A stretch of DNA of 64,000 nt. It comes from Obesumbacterium proteus. Lineage in GTDB: Bacteria > Pseudomonadota > Gammaproteobacteria > Enterobacterales > Enterobacteriaceae. The DNA lies in assembly GCF_001586165.1 (NCBI RefSeq), contig NZ_CP014608.1, positions 3,782,001 to 3,846,000 of the forward strand. The letters are read 5' to 3'. The notes under the pieces were generated by a model. That model saw nothing but the letters and a program-made list of their open reading frames with translations. It was not told where the DNA came from and made no database searches. Positions within the stretch are counted from its first letter, which is position 1. Every line of letters begins with the position of its first letter. The position numbers were made by a program, and so were the translations under genes. Below are positions 1 to 6,955 of the stretch, piece by piece.

Positions 1-2
1 CT

Positions 3-350
3 GAAGCACTACAACAAGTGGGACTTCCCGCCGATGCAGCACAGCGTTTTCCTCACCAAATTTCGGGAGGGCAACGCCAACGCGTCGCCATTGCCCGCGC
101 CCTGCTGCTGCGGCCTAAAATCTTACTGCTCGATGAGCCTACCTCTGCGCTCGATATGTCGGTTCAGGCAGAAATCCTTAACCTGCTTAACGAGCTAAAG
201 CAGCGGCACGCCATGACCTATCTACTCGTCAGCCACGACGCCGACGTGATTGCCCATATGTCTCAACGTGCGGCCTTGATGGAGGATGGGAAAATTATCC
301 GGGAGTTTGATCGTGCAGCGTTAGCGCGCGGTGAACATCGCTTCGATTGA
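3..350 (+). CDS. Peptide/nickel-type ABC transporter ATP-binding protein, C-terminal part
   Basis: The reading frame enters from the left edge (first full codon at base 3), so only about 115 C-terminal residues are present. Visible ABC ATPase motifs are the signature LSGGQ equivalent ISGGQRQRVAIARAL, a Walker B LLLDEPTSALD with the D-loop, and the H-loop histidine in LLVSHDADV. The motif spacing and the following MEDGKIIRE segment are typical of the DppF/OppF/NikE group that energises uptake of peptides or nickel at the inner-membrane face. The Walker A half, the membrane partners and the binding protein lie outside the window, so the substrate cannot be named. A strong terminator follows directly, so this is the last gene of its operon. 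Confidence 0.85.
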   Translation, partial: EALQQVGLPADAAQRFPHQISGGQRQRVAIARALLLRPKILLLDEPTSALDMSVQAEILNLLNELKQRHAMTYLLVSHDADVIAHMSQRAALMEDGKIIREFDRAALARGEHRFD

Positions 351-364
351 GATCGATGGATATG

Positions 365-402
365 AAAAAGCCCCTGAGCAGATAGAGGCTCAGGGGCTTT
401 TT
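365..402. terminator. Bidirectional intrinsic terminator between the ABC ATPase and ybhL
   Basis: A stem AAAAAGCCCCTGAGC / GCTCAGGGGCTTTTT with a short loop has an A-run on the left and a T-run on the right. It can therefore stop both the rightward ABC operon and the leftward ybhL transcript. Confidence 0.85.
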
Positions 403-434
403 AGAACTGAATAATCAGTCGGGCAAATCAGCAA

Positions 435-1145
435 TTAGCGGCGGTTGCCGAAAATGCGCAGCAGCATCAAGAACAGGTTGATGAAGTCCAGATACAGGGT
501 TAACGCGCCCAGAATCGAGTATTTCCGGAAGTTATCTTTATCTTCAGGATTCAGCTGCTCCCCCATAGCTTTCAGCTTCTGAGTGTCATATGCCGTCAAA
601 CCAACAAAGATAATCACGCCCGCATAGGTAATCACCCACGTCAGCGCTGGGCTTTTCAGCCAGATATTCACCAGCGACGCCAGAATGATACCGATCAACC
701 CCATAAACATCATCGAGCCAATGCCGCTCAAGTCACGCTTGGTGGTATAACCGTAAAGGCTCATTGCCCCGAACATACCGGCAGTGACCACGAAGGTGCT
801 CGCAATAGATGAATAGGTATAAACGATAAAAATGCTCGCCAGCGTTAAGCCGGTGAGTGCCGAATAGAGCATAAACAACGATGTTGCCGCGGCGGCGCTC
901 AGTTTCTGCACCATACCCGACAGCACAAATACCAGCCCCAACTGCACAATGATTAAACCGAAAAAGGTAATTTTGCTGGAGAAAATAAAATTCAGCACGG
1001 CTGGCGTATGCGCGGCGTACCACGCCACGATGGACGTAAGCAACAACCCGCAGGTCATCCAGCCATACACTTGCGCCATATAGGCTTGCAGACCTGAATT
1101 TGCGCGCTCTACGATCGAGCCATTATCACGAGGATATCGATCCAT
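435..1145 (-). CDS. ybhL: Bax inhibitor-1 (BI-1/YccA) family inner-membrane protein YbhL
   Basis: The 236-residue product matches E. coli YbhL as I remember it, with the N-terminus MDRYPRDN, the AYMAQVYGWMTCGLLLT first membrane segment, seven hydrophobic segments and a basic tail ending FGNRR. The family is the BI-1/TMBIM group of multi-pass membrane proteins; the physiological role of YbhL in bacteria is not established, and channel or leak functions are known only for relatives. The open frame extends three codons further to a GTG, but that GTG lies inside the Shine-Dalgarno AAGGTG, so the ATG at 1145 is the better start. In E. coli ybhL also follows the moa operon, so gene order is conserved except for the genes inserted between 1.3 and 3.4 kb. 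Confidence 0.92.
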   Translation of the reverse strand: MDRYPRDNGSIVERANSGLQAYMAQVYGWMTCGLLLTSIVAWYAAHTPAVLNFIFSSKITFFGLIIVQLGLVFVLSGMVQKLSAAAATSLFMLYSALTGLTLASIFIVYTYSSIASTFVVTAGMFGAMSLYGYTTKRDLSGIGSMMFMGLIGIILASLVNIWLKSPALTWVITYAGVIIFVGLTAYDTQKLKAMGEQLNPEDKDNFRKYSILGALTLYLDFINLFLMLLRIFGNRR

Positions 1146-1273
1146 GAAGATCACCTTAAGCTAGGAATGACAATATTATCTGAATTGATAAAACAACCAG
1201 ACAGTTCTCCTAATAAGCCTACCACAGAACCATCTTTTTGCTGCGGGTGGAATGTGCCGATATATTTCAGATT

Positions 1274-1310
1274 TAAGTAATATTTACTTATGTGGCGGGT
1301 TTAGCCCGCC
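1274..1310. other. Two adjacent palindromes between ybhL and the flavodoxin-like gene
   Basis: A 17-bp palindrome TAAGTAA-TAT-TTACTTA (1274-1290) is followed by a GGCGGG/CCCGCC stem with a 5-nt loop (1294-1310). Neither is followed by a T-run on either strand. They may form a weak terminator for the leftward flavodoxin-like gene or a regulator site for ybhL; the sequence does not decide. Confidence 0.4.
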
Positions 1311-1334
1311 GTACATTGAAGCACGGCGGCAATT

Positions 1335-1379
1335 TATACCCAAAAGAGTTCGAGTTGCTTGAAGTATGACGGAAATATA
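1335..1379. repeat. Short ERIC-like remnant (45 bp)
   Basis: The segment starts with TATACCC and ends with TTGAAGTATGACGG followed by ATATA. These resemble the left and right ends of the full ERIC element at 55732-55858 joined without the middle. I read it as an internally deleted ERIC copy lying just downstream of the flavodoxin-like gene. Confidence 0.4.
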
Positions 1380-1381
1380 CG

Positions 1382-1960
1382 TTAAACGCCTGACCAGCGC
1401 TTGGTCACATTCGCCACTCGCTCACCAAACTTGCGTGCGGTTTCCAAATCGCCCGGCAGCGGCGCTTCATCCGGCGAAGCATCGGAAGGCGATACCGTCA
1501 TTAATCCTGAAAAACCGGCAATATAGTTCACATCATTGCGGTTTGCGGCTTTGGTGTTGGACGGCAACATTCCCATCCCGACCCACACGCCGCCGTGCTG
1601 CTGCGACAGATGGAACATATAATCGAGCGTGCCGAGTTTGTCGCCGTTCATGCTGGCCGAGTTAGTGAACCCTGCAAAAACTTTATCTTTCCACTCTTGG
1701 CTAAACCAAGGCTTGGAAGAGGCATCAGCAAACTTCTTAAACTGCCAAGACGGCCCGCCCATGTAGGTCGGGCTACCAAAAATAATCGCGTCGGCCTGCG
1801 CTAACAGATGCCATCCCCCTTCCGGTAAATTGCCTTCGCTGTCGATAGCCAAAACCTCAACGCTCACACCGTCGATCTGCTGCGCACCCGCGGCTACCGC
1901 CTCAGCGGCTTTGGCGGTATGTCCGTATCCACTATGAAAAACCACGGCTAATGCTGTCAT
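1382..1960 (-). CDS. Flavodoxin-like / NAD(P)H:quinone oxidoreductase-type flavoprotein
   Basis: The 192-residue product begins MTALAVVFHSGYGHTAKAAEA, the FMN phosphate-binding loop of the flavodoxin fold. SPTYMGGPSWQFKKF in the middle is the second FMN loop seen in WrbA and NADPH-dependent FMN reductase relatives. It is therefore a cytoplasmic FMN protein, probably an oxidoreductase acting on quinones or nitro compounds; the substrate is unknown. The upstream GTG of the longer frame overlaps the Shine-Dalgarno GAGGAG, so I start at the ATG at 1960. It stands alone on the minus strand between two short ERIC-like remnants. Confidence 0.8.
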   Translation of the reverse strand: MTALAVVFHSGYGHTAKAAEAVAAGAQQIDGVSVEVLAIDSEGNLPEGGWHLLAQADAIIFGSPTYMGGPSWQFKKFADASSKPWFSQEWKDKVFAGFTNSASMNGDKLGTLDYMFHLSQQHGGVWVGMGMLPSNTKAANRNDVNYIAGFSGLMTVSPSDASPDEAPLPGDLETARKFGERVANVTKRWSGV

Positions 1961-2194
1961 AAAATAACTCCTCACACGTTGGTTAATTCGTTATACGCCT
2001 CAGAATATTTATACGTCGGGAATAGGATGGCGTCTAGGAGATGACGTTATGTCACATCACAAAAGAAAAAAGCTAAACCATCACTGCATTTTATTATTTC
2101 TAAAAACACCATTAGTTTTAGATAGTTGTTATTTTTCATGTGGATATTAGAATTAATGCCGTAAATCGAGAGGTAATCTATGGATTTCAGACGT

Positions 2195-2223
2195 CAAGCA
2201 GCTTGAAGGATGACGAATATAGA
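2195..2223. repeat. ERIC right-end-like fragment
   Basis: The run CAAGCAGCTTGAAGGATGACG followed by AATATA resembles the right end of the full ERIC copy at 55732-55858. It lies directly upstream of the lipoprotein gene and overlaps its leader. Assigned by eye, so only tentative. Confidence 0.35.
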
Positions 2224-2236
2224 GGAATAACCGCTG

Positions 2237-2668
2237 ATGATAAAAATTCTATTACTACTGACAATAACAATAATAGCGGGATGTACATCCTCGCATAAAA
2301 GCCCAACGGAACAAGTCGCTAATTTTTATCATTTTTACCTCAACACACCAGATACCTTTGATAGTTCAGCATCGCTACAGCCTTATCTGGAAAAACAAAC
2401 TTTCGACCAATTGCAGAAAATAGCCAAAGAGCCGGAGCCAGATACGCTTGATGCTGACTATTTTACCCAATCACAAGATATTGGCAGCTCATGGCCCACT
2501 CATATCGCTGTTTCAACTCCAACGCCCGCAATCGGCGGTACTACCGTCGAAGTAACATTAGGCGCTGCTAATGATATCCAGCAACATCTCATTCTCTGGC
2601 TCGTCTGGCAGGACGGTTGGAAAATAACTCGAGTACAAGGCGACAATGAACAGTTTTTGTACCGTTAA
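2237..2668 (+). CDS. Small lipoprotein, DUF3828-like
   Basis: The 143-residue product has a short hydrophobic leader (residues 1-14) ending in the lipobox IAGC, so Cys15 should be lipidated after signal peptidase II cleavage. The mature part contains the pattern ANFYHFYL..., a PYLEKQTF helix, DADYFTQSQD and a C-terminal W-x-W-KI strand. That arrangement resembles the DUF3828 family of cell-envelope proteins of unknown function. After the lipobox come Thr and Ser rather than Asp, which favours outer-membrane sorting. A GAGGA ribosome site lies upstream. There is no operon partner: the next gene is convergent. Confidence 0.7.
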   Translation: MIKILLLLTITIIAGCTSSHKSPTEQVANFYHFYLNTPDTFDSSASLQPYLEKQTFDQLQKIAKEPEPDTLDADYFTQSQDIGSSWPTHIAVSTPTPAIGGTTVEVTLGAANDIQQHLILWLVWQDGWKITRVQGDNEQFLYR

Positions 2669-2728
2669 AGTCCTTAACAAAAAGTTATATCCAAATTAAA
2701 AAAGATAAAATTACAACCACATCCAGAC

Positions 2729-2986
2729 TCAATAGACAATTGGACGCCTGAAATCGGTAGTGTCAGGTAAAAGCGCAACCGTTCGCAGGTGTCGATTGCA
2801 GATAAACCATATTTCATCCCGATCGTTAGATAATATGTAGTAAGCATCCGATGATTCAGAGGGATTAAACACACCTAACGCTCGATAAGCTATTTCACGA
2901 CTAAACCCGCTACGCAGCGGCAAAGGCCGTGGCCCATTTTCCAATTCCTCAATCCGCAAATAAAGACCTTGCTCAAACCAAATCAA
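2729..2986 (-). CDS. Hypothetical 85-residue protein with TTG start
   Basis: I do not recognise this product. The frame starts at a TTG preceded by AAGGAG at good spacing, which argues that it is translated. The protein begins (M)IWFEQGLYLRIEELENG and contains an aromatic-rich centre (SSDAYYILSNDRDEIWFICNRHLR). It has no signal peptide and no membrane segment, so it should be cytoplasmic. Its length, lack of operon partners and position next to an orphan CRISPR array suggest accessory content. An overlapping minus-strand frame at 2674-2874 is a shadow. The function is unknown. Confidence 0.55.
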   Translation of the reverse strand: MIWFEQGLYLRIEELENGPRPLPLRSGFSREIAYRALGVFNPSESSDAYYILSNDRDEIWFICNRHLRTVALLPDTTDFRRPIVY

Positions 2987-3075
2987 ATTAGCTCCTTACC
3001 TCAGCGAAAGTCAGCTCGAATACGGCAACAAAGGTGCAATACTGAAATAAGTATAGTGAAAATGGGGCAGAAGAT

Positions 3076-3223
3076 GATTTGGGCTGCCTGCACGCCAGTG
3101 AACCTCAGGCTGCGGATCTGGCTGCTGAGGCTCAGTTTCTAAGCTGCCTGCACGGCAGTTAACATTCCGAACTCGGCTGTAAACACCGTTGAAACTTTCT
3201 AAGCTGCCTGCACGGCAGTTAAC
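3076..3223 (-). CRISPR. Orphan type I-F CRISPR mini-array: three 28-bp repeats, two 32-bp spacers
   Basis: Repeats lie at 3196-3223, 3136-3163 and 3076-3103; the first two are identical over 28 bp. On the minus strand they read GTTAACTGCCGTGCAGGCAG followed by CTTAGAAA, close to the type I-F consensus with its CTGCCGT/AGGCAG stem. The third repeat differs at several bases, as the trailer-end repeat of an array usually does, so the leader should be on the moaE side (from 3224 up). Spacers are 3164-3195 and 3104-3135, each exactly 32 nt, the normal I-F length. No cas gene lies anywhere in the window. The second spacer carries a CCTCAG/CTGAGG inverted repeat. Confidence 0.88.
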
Positions 3224-3281
3224 TGTAGAATATTCGCAGAAAGATGCGATTAATCAGATCGGTAGCTCATTTTGGGGATTT

Positions 3282-3355
3282 TAACCCTTTTTTCTCACGG
3301 CTCATTAGGGAAGTTAAAAATCAATGAGTTAGCGTGAAGGCAGAAAAAAGGGTTA
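3282..3355. repeat. 74-bp imperfect inverted repeat between the CRISPR array and moaE
   Basis: The outer arms are a perfect 14-bp inverted repeat, TAACCCTTTTTTCT at 3282-3295 and its complement at 3342-3355. Inside, CACGGCTCATT and AATGAGTTAGCGTG pair imperfectly. On the minus strand it follows the moaE stop at once and could terminate the moa operon. Its length and extended pairing would also suit a small non-autonomous palindromic repeat. It occupies the expected leader side of the CRISPR array. Confidence 0.6.
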
Positions 3356-3362
3356 GAAGGGG

Positions 3363-3815
3363 TTACCAGCGTTTTGCCGCTTGATGATCGCTGTCGCGGG
3401 CATCGACCCAGCGGTCGCCCTGCTCTGTGGCTTCTCGTTTCCAGAACGGTGCGCGGGTTTTGAGGTAGTCCATAATGAACTCGGCGGCATCGAAGGCCAT
3501 GCTGCGATGCGCGCTGGTCACTCCAACAAAAACAATTTCATCGCCGGGATACATTGCGCCAATGCGGTGGATCAGCGAAATACGCTGTAGAGGCCAGCGC
3601 GAACGGGCTTCTGTCACAATTTCATTTAACGCTTTTTCCGTCATCCCAGGATAGTGTTCTAAGGTCAATGCGCTGACGTTATCACCAAGATTATGGTTGC
3701 GTACCTTGCCGGTGAAAGTCACCACCGCGCCATCGTCTTCGCACTGCGATAGCCATTGGTATTCGTCACCGACGCTAAAATTTTCGTGACCTACACGGAT
3801 GCGGGTATTTTCCAT
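3363..3815 (-). CDS. moaE: Molybdopterin synthase catalytic subunit MoaE
   Basis: The 150-residue protein has the family's full length and the core DDGAVVTFTGKVRNHNLGD, TLEHYPGMTEKAL, HRIGAMYPGDEIVFVGVTSAHR and DYLKTRAPFWKRE. The last holds the lysines that accept sulfur transfer from MoaD thiocarboxylate. MoaE with MoaD converts cyclic pyranopterin monophosphate to molybdopterin in the cytoplasm. The moaD stop TAA overlaps an ATG at 3818 (TAATG), and a second ATG follows at 3815. I prefer 3815 for its better spacing from the GGGGG sequence and its agreement with the E. coli start. It is the last gene of the operon. Confidence 0.95.
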   Translation of the reverse strand: MENTRIRVGHENFSVGDEYQWLSQCEDDGAVVTFTGKVRNHNLGDNVSALTLEHYPGMTEKALNEIVTEARSRWPLQRISLIHRIGAMYPGDEIVFVGVTSAHRSMAFDAAEFIMDYLKTRAPFWKREATEQGDRWVDARDSDHQAAKRW

Positions 3816-3817
3816 CA

Positions 3818-4060
3818 TTAACCCCCAGTAACCGGTGGGAAGAAAGCAACTTCATCGCCCACCTGCAGAGGATGCGTGAACTCCACCAGCGTTTGGTTTA
3901 CCGCAGCAAGCAGTTTACCCGTCTCCAACGCCAGAGCCCATTTGTCACCACGCTCGGCCAACGCAGCGCGTAGCGCCTCAACCGTCGGATAGAGTTCACA
4001 TTGAAGCTCATCGGTTTCAATCAGCTCACGTACCTGAGCAAAAAATAGAACTTTAATCAT
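3818..4060 (-). CDS. moaD: Molybdopterin synthase sulfur carrier subunit MoaD
   Basis: The 80-residue ubiquitin-like protein ends in the diagnostic Gly-Gly (PVTGG), the residue that MoeB adenylates and that is converted to the thiocarboxylate donating sulfur to molybdopterin. It starts MIKVLFFAQVRELI, as in E. coli, where the protein is one residue longer. Its start overlaps the moaC stop by 4 nt (ATGA) and its stop overlaps the moaE start region, so the three are translationally coupled. Confidence 0.95.
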   Translation of the reverse strand: MIKVLFFAQVRELIETDELQCELYPTVEALRAALAERGDKWALALETGKLLAAVNQTLVEFTHPLQVGDEVAFFPPVTGG

Positions 4061-4539
4061 GATGCGTCCGCCTTAAAATCACCGGATTTGCCGCCGCTTT
4101 TCGCCAGCAGACGAACCGGGCCGATAACCATATCTTTTTGCACCGCTTTGCACATGTCGTAGATGGTCAACGCCGCTACCGACGCGGCGGTTAATGCTTC
4201 CATCTCCACGCCGGTTTTGCCGGTTAAACGACAGCAGGACTCAATACGCACACGGCTGGTATCCACTTCAGCAGAAAGCTGAACCTCAACTTTGGTCAGC
4301 AGCAGCGGATGACAAAGCGGGATTAGCTCCCACGTGCGTTTGGCCGCTTGGATCCCTGCAATACGCGCGGTAGCAAATACATCACCCTTGTGGTGTTTGC
4401 CTTCAACAATCATCGCCAGCGTTTCGGGCTTCATTTCAACATAAGCTTCAGCGCGGGCTTCACGCACGGTTTCTGCTTTGGCAGAAACATCGACCATGTG
4501 GGCTTCACCGGCCGCATTAATATGGGTAAGTTGGCTCAT
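4057..4539 (-). CDS. moaC: Cyclic pyranopterin monophosphate synthase MoaC
   Basis: The 160-residue protein shows the MoaC hallmarks LIPLCHPLLLTKVEV, TGKTGVEMEALTAASVAALTIYDMCKAVQKDM and a glycine-rich C-terminus (KSGGKSGDF). MoaC acts after MoaA to turn the cyclised GTP intermediate into cyclic pyranopterin monophosphate, the first committed step of Moco synthesis. In E. coli moaB separates moaA from moaC; here only 36 bp lie between the moaA stop and the moaC start, with no room for moaB. It overlaps moaD by ATGA. Confidence 0.95.
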   Translation of the reverse strand: MSQLTHINAAGEAHMVDVSAKAETVREARAEAYVEMKPETLAMIVEGKHHKGDVFATARIAGIQAAKRTWELIPLCHPLLLTKVEVQLSAEVDTSRVRIESCCRLTGKTGVEMEALTAASVAALTIYDMCKAVQKDMVIGPVRLLAKSGGKSGDFKADAS

Positions 4540-4575
4540 AATTTTCTTTTAGATTAATAACGAGTTAAGGCAACG

Positions 4576-5562
4576 TTAGCCGCCGATGAAGGAAAGGTTC
4601 TGCGTATGTCCGATGTTGCCATCATGCAAAAAGTGCGTTTGCTTTTTATGTCGCAAACCGCCTTGGATACGCATTTTCAGCTCATCAAGATGCTCATCGC
4701 CCGCCAGTAAATCGCGCAATGGAATGCCGGACTCACCGAACAAGCACAGGTGCAAATTGCCGATAGCAGACACTCGCAGGCGGTTACAGCTGGCGCAGAA
4801 GTCTTTTTCATAGGGCATGATCAGCCCGACTTCGCCCAGATAATCAGGATGACTGAAAACCTGCGCAGGGCCATCGCTGCGAGAACGTTCTTGACGCTGC
4901 CAGCCGAGGGCCAGCAATTGATCGCGAATGACTTCGCCTGACACATGATGTTTGCGGAATAAATTGCCGCCGTCTCCGGTTTCCATCAGCTCAATAAAGC
5001 GCATTTGAATCGGGCGGGTTTTGATCCAGTTAAGAAAACCGTTCAGGCTGCGATCGTTCACATCGCGCATTAGCACGGTGTTCACTTTCACCTTTTCAAA
5101 ACCGGCATCAAATGCCGCGTCAATTCCCTGCATCACCTGTTTGAGTTTATCTTCACCAGTGATGGCGTGAAACTGCCGGGCATCGAGGCTATCCACACTC
5201 ACGTTAACCGCCGTTAGACCGGCATCGCGCCAATCGGCAATATCACGCGCCATGCGATAGCCGTTAGTGGTGACCGCCAGCGTTCGAATCGATGGGTTTT
5301 CACGTACCGCAGAGATGATGTCGACAAAATCGCGACGCAAAGAGGGCTCACCGCCGGTTAGACGCACCTTTTCGGTGCCCAATTCGGCAAATGCACGACT
5401 GACGCGGCGGATCTCATCGAGAGATAAGAAGCTTTTGTTGGCATGACCATTCGGTTTGTAGCCGTCTGGCAGGCAGTACGTACAGCGAAAATTGCATACG
5501 TCTGTGATCGAAAGGCGCAAGTAATAAAACTTACGCTCAAATGCGTCAGTCAGTTGGAGCAT
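4576..5562 (-). CDS. moaA: GTP 3',8-cyclase MoaA (radical SAM)
   Basis: The product has the radical SAM cluster motif CNFRCTYC near residue 25, the LTGGEPSLRRD SAM-binding loop, a C-terminal second cluster CASCNRLR...LC that binds GTP, and the essential C-terminal Gly-Gly. It opens molybdenum cofactor synthesis. The open frame extends three codons to a GTG that is part of the AAAGGTG Shine-Dalgarno sequence, so I place the start at the ATG at 5562 (328 residues, close to E. coli). A Moco riboswitch lies directly upstream, and ModE-like and FNR-like sites lie further up. It heads moaA-moaC-moaD-moaE. Confidence 0.96.
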   Translation of the reverse strand: MLQLTDAFERKFYYLRLSITDVCNFRCTYCLPDGYKPNGHANKSFLSLDEIRRVSRAFAELGTEKVRLTGGEPSLRRDFVDIISAVRENPSIRTLAVTTNGYRMARDIADWRDAGLTAVNVSVDSLDARQFHAITGEDKLKQVMQGIDAAFDAGFEKVKVNTVLMRDVNDRSLNGFLNWIKTRPIQMRFIELMETGDGGNLFRKHHVSGEVIRDQLLALGWQRQERSRSDGPAQVFSHPDYLGEVGLIMPYEKDFCASCNRLRVSAIGNLHLCLFGESGIPLRDLLAGDEHLDELKMRIQGGLRHKKQTHFLHDGNIGHTQNLSFIGG

Positions 5563-5574
5563 TGTTAACACCTT

Positions 5575-5660
5575 TCCAATTCGGGAGGCACAGGCATTTC
5601 TACCTTGTACCCTGGTGGCTTATAGCCACGGCCCAGACACCGTATTGAGAAGAAAACCGC
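5575..5660 (-). ncRNA. Molybdenum cofactor (Moco) riboswitch in the moaA leader
   Basis: Read on the minus strand, the moaA leader contains a GTGGCT-ATA-AGCCAC hairpin. After it come AAGGTAGAAATGCCTGTGCC and TCCCGA just ahead of the AAAGG ribosome site. These blocks and their distance to moaA agree with the Moco RNA motif found upstream of moaA in E. coli and other gamma-proteobacteria, which lowers expression when Moco is plentiful. Assigned by recall of the motif; an Infernal search with the Rfam Moco model would confirm it. Boundaries are approximate. Confidence 0.75.
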
Positions 5661-5786
5661 TGTTTTCGACTAAACTTAGGCAAAAGGGCTAGGAGTTCAG
5701 ACGCCATGAGAGCGCTTACGCTCACACCACATCTCTGAATAATTCATTAAATTCTAGCGTTTATTTTCTCGCTTACCAAACATATC

Positions 5787-5812
5787 TCGCTGTATAATTT
5801 TATATATAACGC
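5787..5812 (-). promoter_or_regulatory. ModE-like operator upstream of moaA
   Basis: TCGCTGTATA - 6 nt - TATATAACGC is close to the ModE palindrome (half site ATCGNTATATA with a 6-nt spacer). In E. coli ModE activates the moa operon in response to molybdate, so location and sequence agree. The site lies between the FNR-like box and the riboswitch. Confidence 0.6.
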
Positions 5813-5874
5813 TTTTATGTCAGTAACTTAGGTGCAGAATACACTAGTTACCGCCCCACTATACTTGATATAAA

Positions 5875-5888
5875 TCACGCAAATAAGT
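5875..5888. promoter_or_regulatory. FNR-like box in the moaA-ybhK intergenic region
   Basis: TTGAT-ATAA-ATCAC matches the FNR consensus TTGATNNNNATCAA at nine of ten defined positions. The moa operon of E. coli is induced without oxygen, so the site most likely serves moaA, although it is closer to ybhK. Confidence 0.45.
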
Positions 5889-5957
5889 CTGGGTTTCGCC
5901 TTTTTCAGCGTGATCCGGTACTTTACCCACAGTTTATTTTCATTTTGTAGGATTTTT

Positions 5958-6866
5958 ATGCGAAACCGCGCTTTAGCCGATCTCGATAAGGTCGTCGCCT
6001 TAGGAGGCGGACACGGCCTTGGCCGCGTCATGTCAGCCTTGTCACCGCTGGGTTCACGTTTAACAGGCATTGTCACCACCACGGATAACGGCGGCTCCAC
6101 TGGGCGGATTCGTCGCTCGGAAGGCGGTATTGCGTGGGGCGATATGCGTAACTGTTTGAATCAGCTGATCACCGAGCCCAGCGTGGCTTCTGCCATGTTT
6201 GAATATCGTTTTAACGGTAACGGTGAATTAGCGGGCCATAACCTTGGAAATCTGATGTTAAAAGCATTAGATCATCTGAGCGTGCGTCCGCTGGAAGCCA
6301 TTAACCTGATCCGCAGTTTGCTCAAGGTTGACGCTTCGCTTATCCCAATGTCAGAGCAGCCGGTCGATCTCAACGCCGTCGATCAAGATGGCCACGTGAT
6401 TTATGGCGAAGTGAACATCGACCAGCTTAAAGAAATGCCCGCGCAGCTGATGCTTGAACCCCAGGTACAGGCAACGCGTGAGGCCGTTGATGCCATTGAA
6501 AAAGCCGATCTGATTTTGATTGGCCCCGACAGCTTCTTAACCAGCCTGATGCCTTTGCTGCTACTGGAAGATCTGACTCGCGCCCTGCGTCGCACCCGTG
6601 CGCATATGATTTACATCGGCAATCTGGGTAAAGAACTTAGCGTCGCGGCGGCGGCATTAACCCTGCCTGAAAAGCTGCACATTATGGAAGAAGCCATCGG
6701 CGGACATGCTATCGACGCAGTCGTGGTGGGGCCAAAGATCAACATTCAGGGAATGGAAAAACGCGTGGTGGTGCAGGAAACGCTGGAAGCCAGCGATATC
6801 CCCTACCGCCACGATCGCGATCTGCTGCGCATGGCTATTGAGAAAGCGTTACAGCAGTTGAGTTAA
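5958..6866 (+). CDS. ybhK: YvcK/YbhK family (gluconeogenesis factor-like) protein
   Basis: The 302-residue product begins MRNRALADLDKVVALGGGHGLGRV and contains TTTDNGGSTGRIR and AWGDMRNCLNQLI, the nucleotide-sugar or cofactor-binding core of the CofD/YvcK superfamily. Later signatures include LAGHNLGNLML, LIGPDSFLTSLMPLLL and VVVGPKINIQG. B. subtilis YvcK binds UDP-sugars and affects cell shape and growth on gluconeogenic carbon; the E. coli homologue is uncharacterised. The longer open frame (from 5910) has no ribosome site, while ATG 5958 follows TAGGA. It diverges from moaA as in E. coli and is monocistronic with its own terminator. Confidence 0.93.
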   Translation: MRNRALADLDKVVALGGGHGLGRVMSALSPLGSRLTGIVTTTDNGGSTGRIRRSEGGIAWGDMRNCLNQLITEPSVASAMFEYRFNGNGELAGHNLGNLMLKALDHLSVRPLEAINLIRSLLKVDASLIPMSEQPVDLNAVDQDGHVIYGEVNIDQLKEMPAQLMLEPQVQATREAVDAIEKADLILIGPDSFLTSLMPLLLLEDLTRALRRTRAHMIYIGNLGKELSVAAAALTLPEKLHIMEEAIGGHAIDAVVVGPKINIQGMEKRVVVQETLEASDIPYRHDRDLLRMAIEKALQQLS

Positions 6867-6889
6867 CTTGTAATTATCCGTAATACATC

Positions 6890-6927
6890 AGCCCTGAGCA
6901 GATCAACACCCGCTCGGGGCTTTTTTT
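6890..6927. terminator. Intrinsic terminator after ybhK
   Basis: AGCCCTGAGC pairs with GCTCGGGGCT (one G-T pair) and is followed by a run of T at 6921-6927. It lies between the convergent genes ybhK and yfaY and works best for the plus strand. Confidence 0.85.
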
Positions 6928-6955
6928 CACCACAACTCATTGCCTTAATCACGCA

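Noticed and set aside
1145..1154. GTG start three codons upstream of the ybhL ATG
   Set aside because: The GTG is part of the Shine-Dalgarno sequence; the same false extension occurs in the flavodoxin-like gene, moaA and nuoI.
1294..1310. GGCGGG/CCCGCC stem as a proven terminator
   Set aside because: No T-run follows on either strand, so it is listed only as a palindrome.
2674..2874. 66-codon minus-strand frame ending before the lipoprotein
   Set aside because: It overlaps the better supported TTG-start gene in another frame and lacks a ribosome site.
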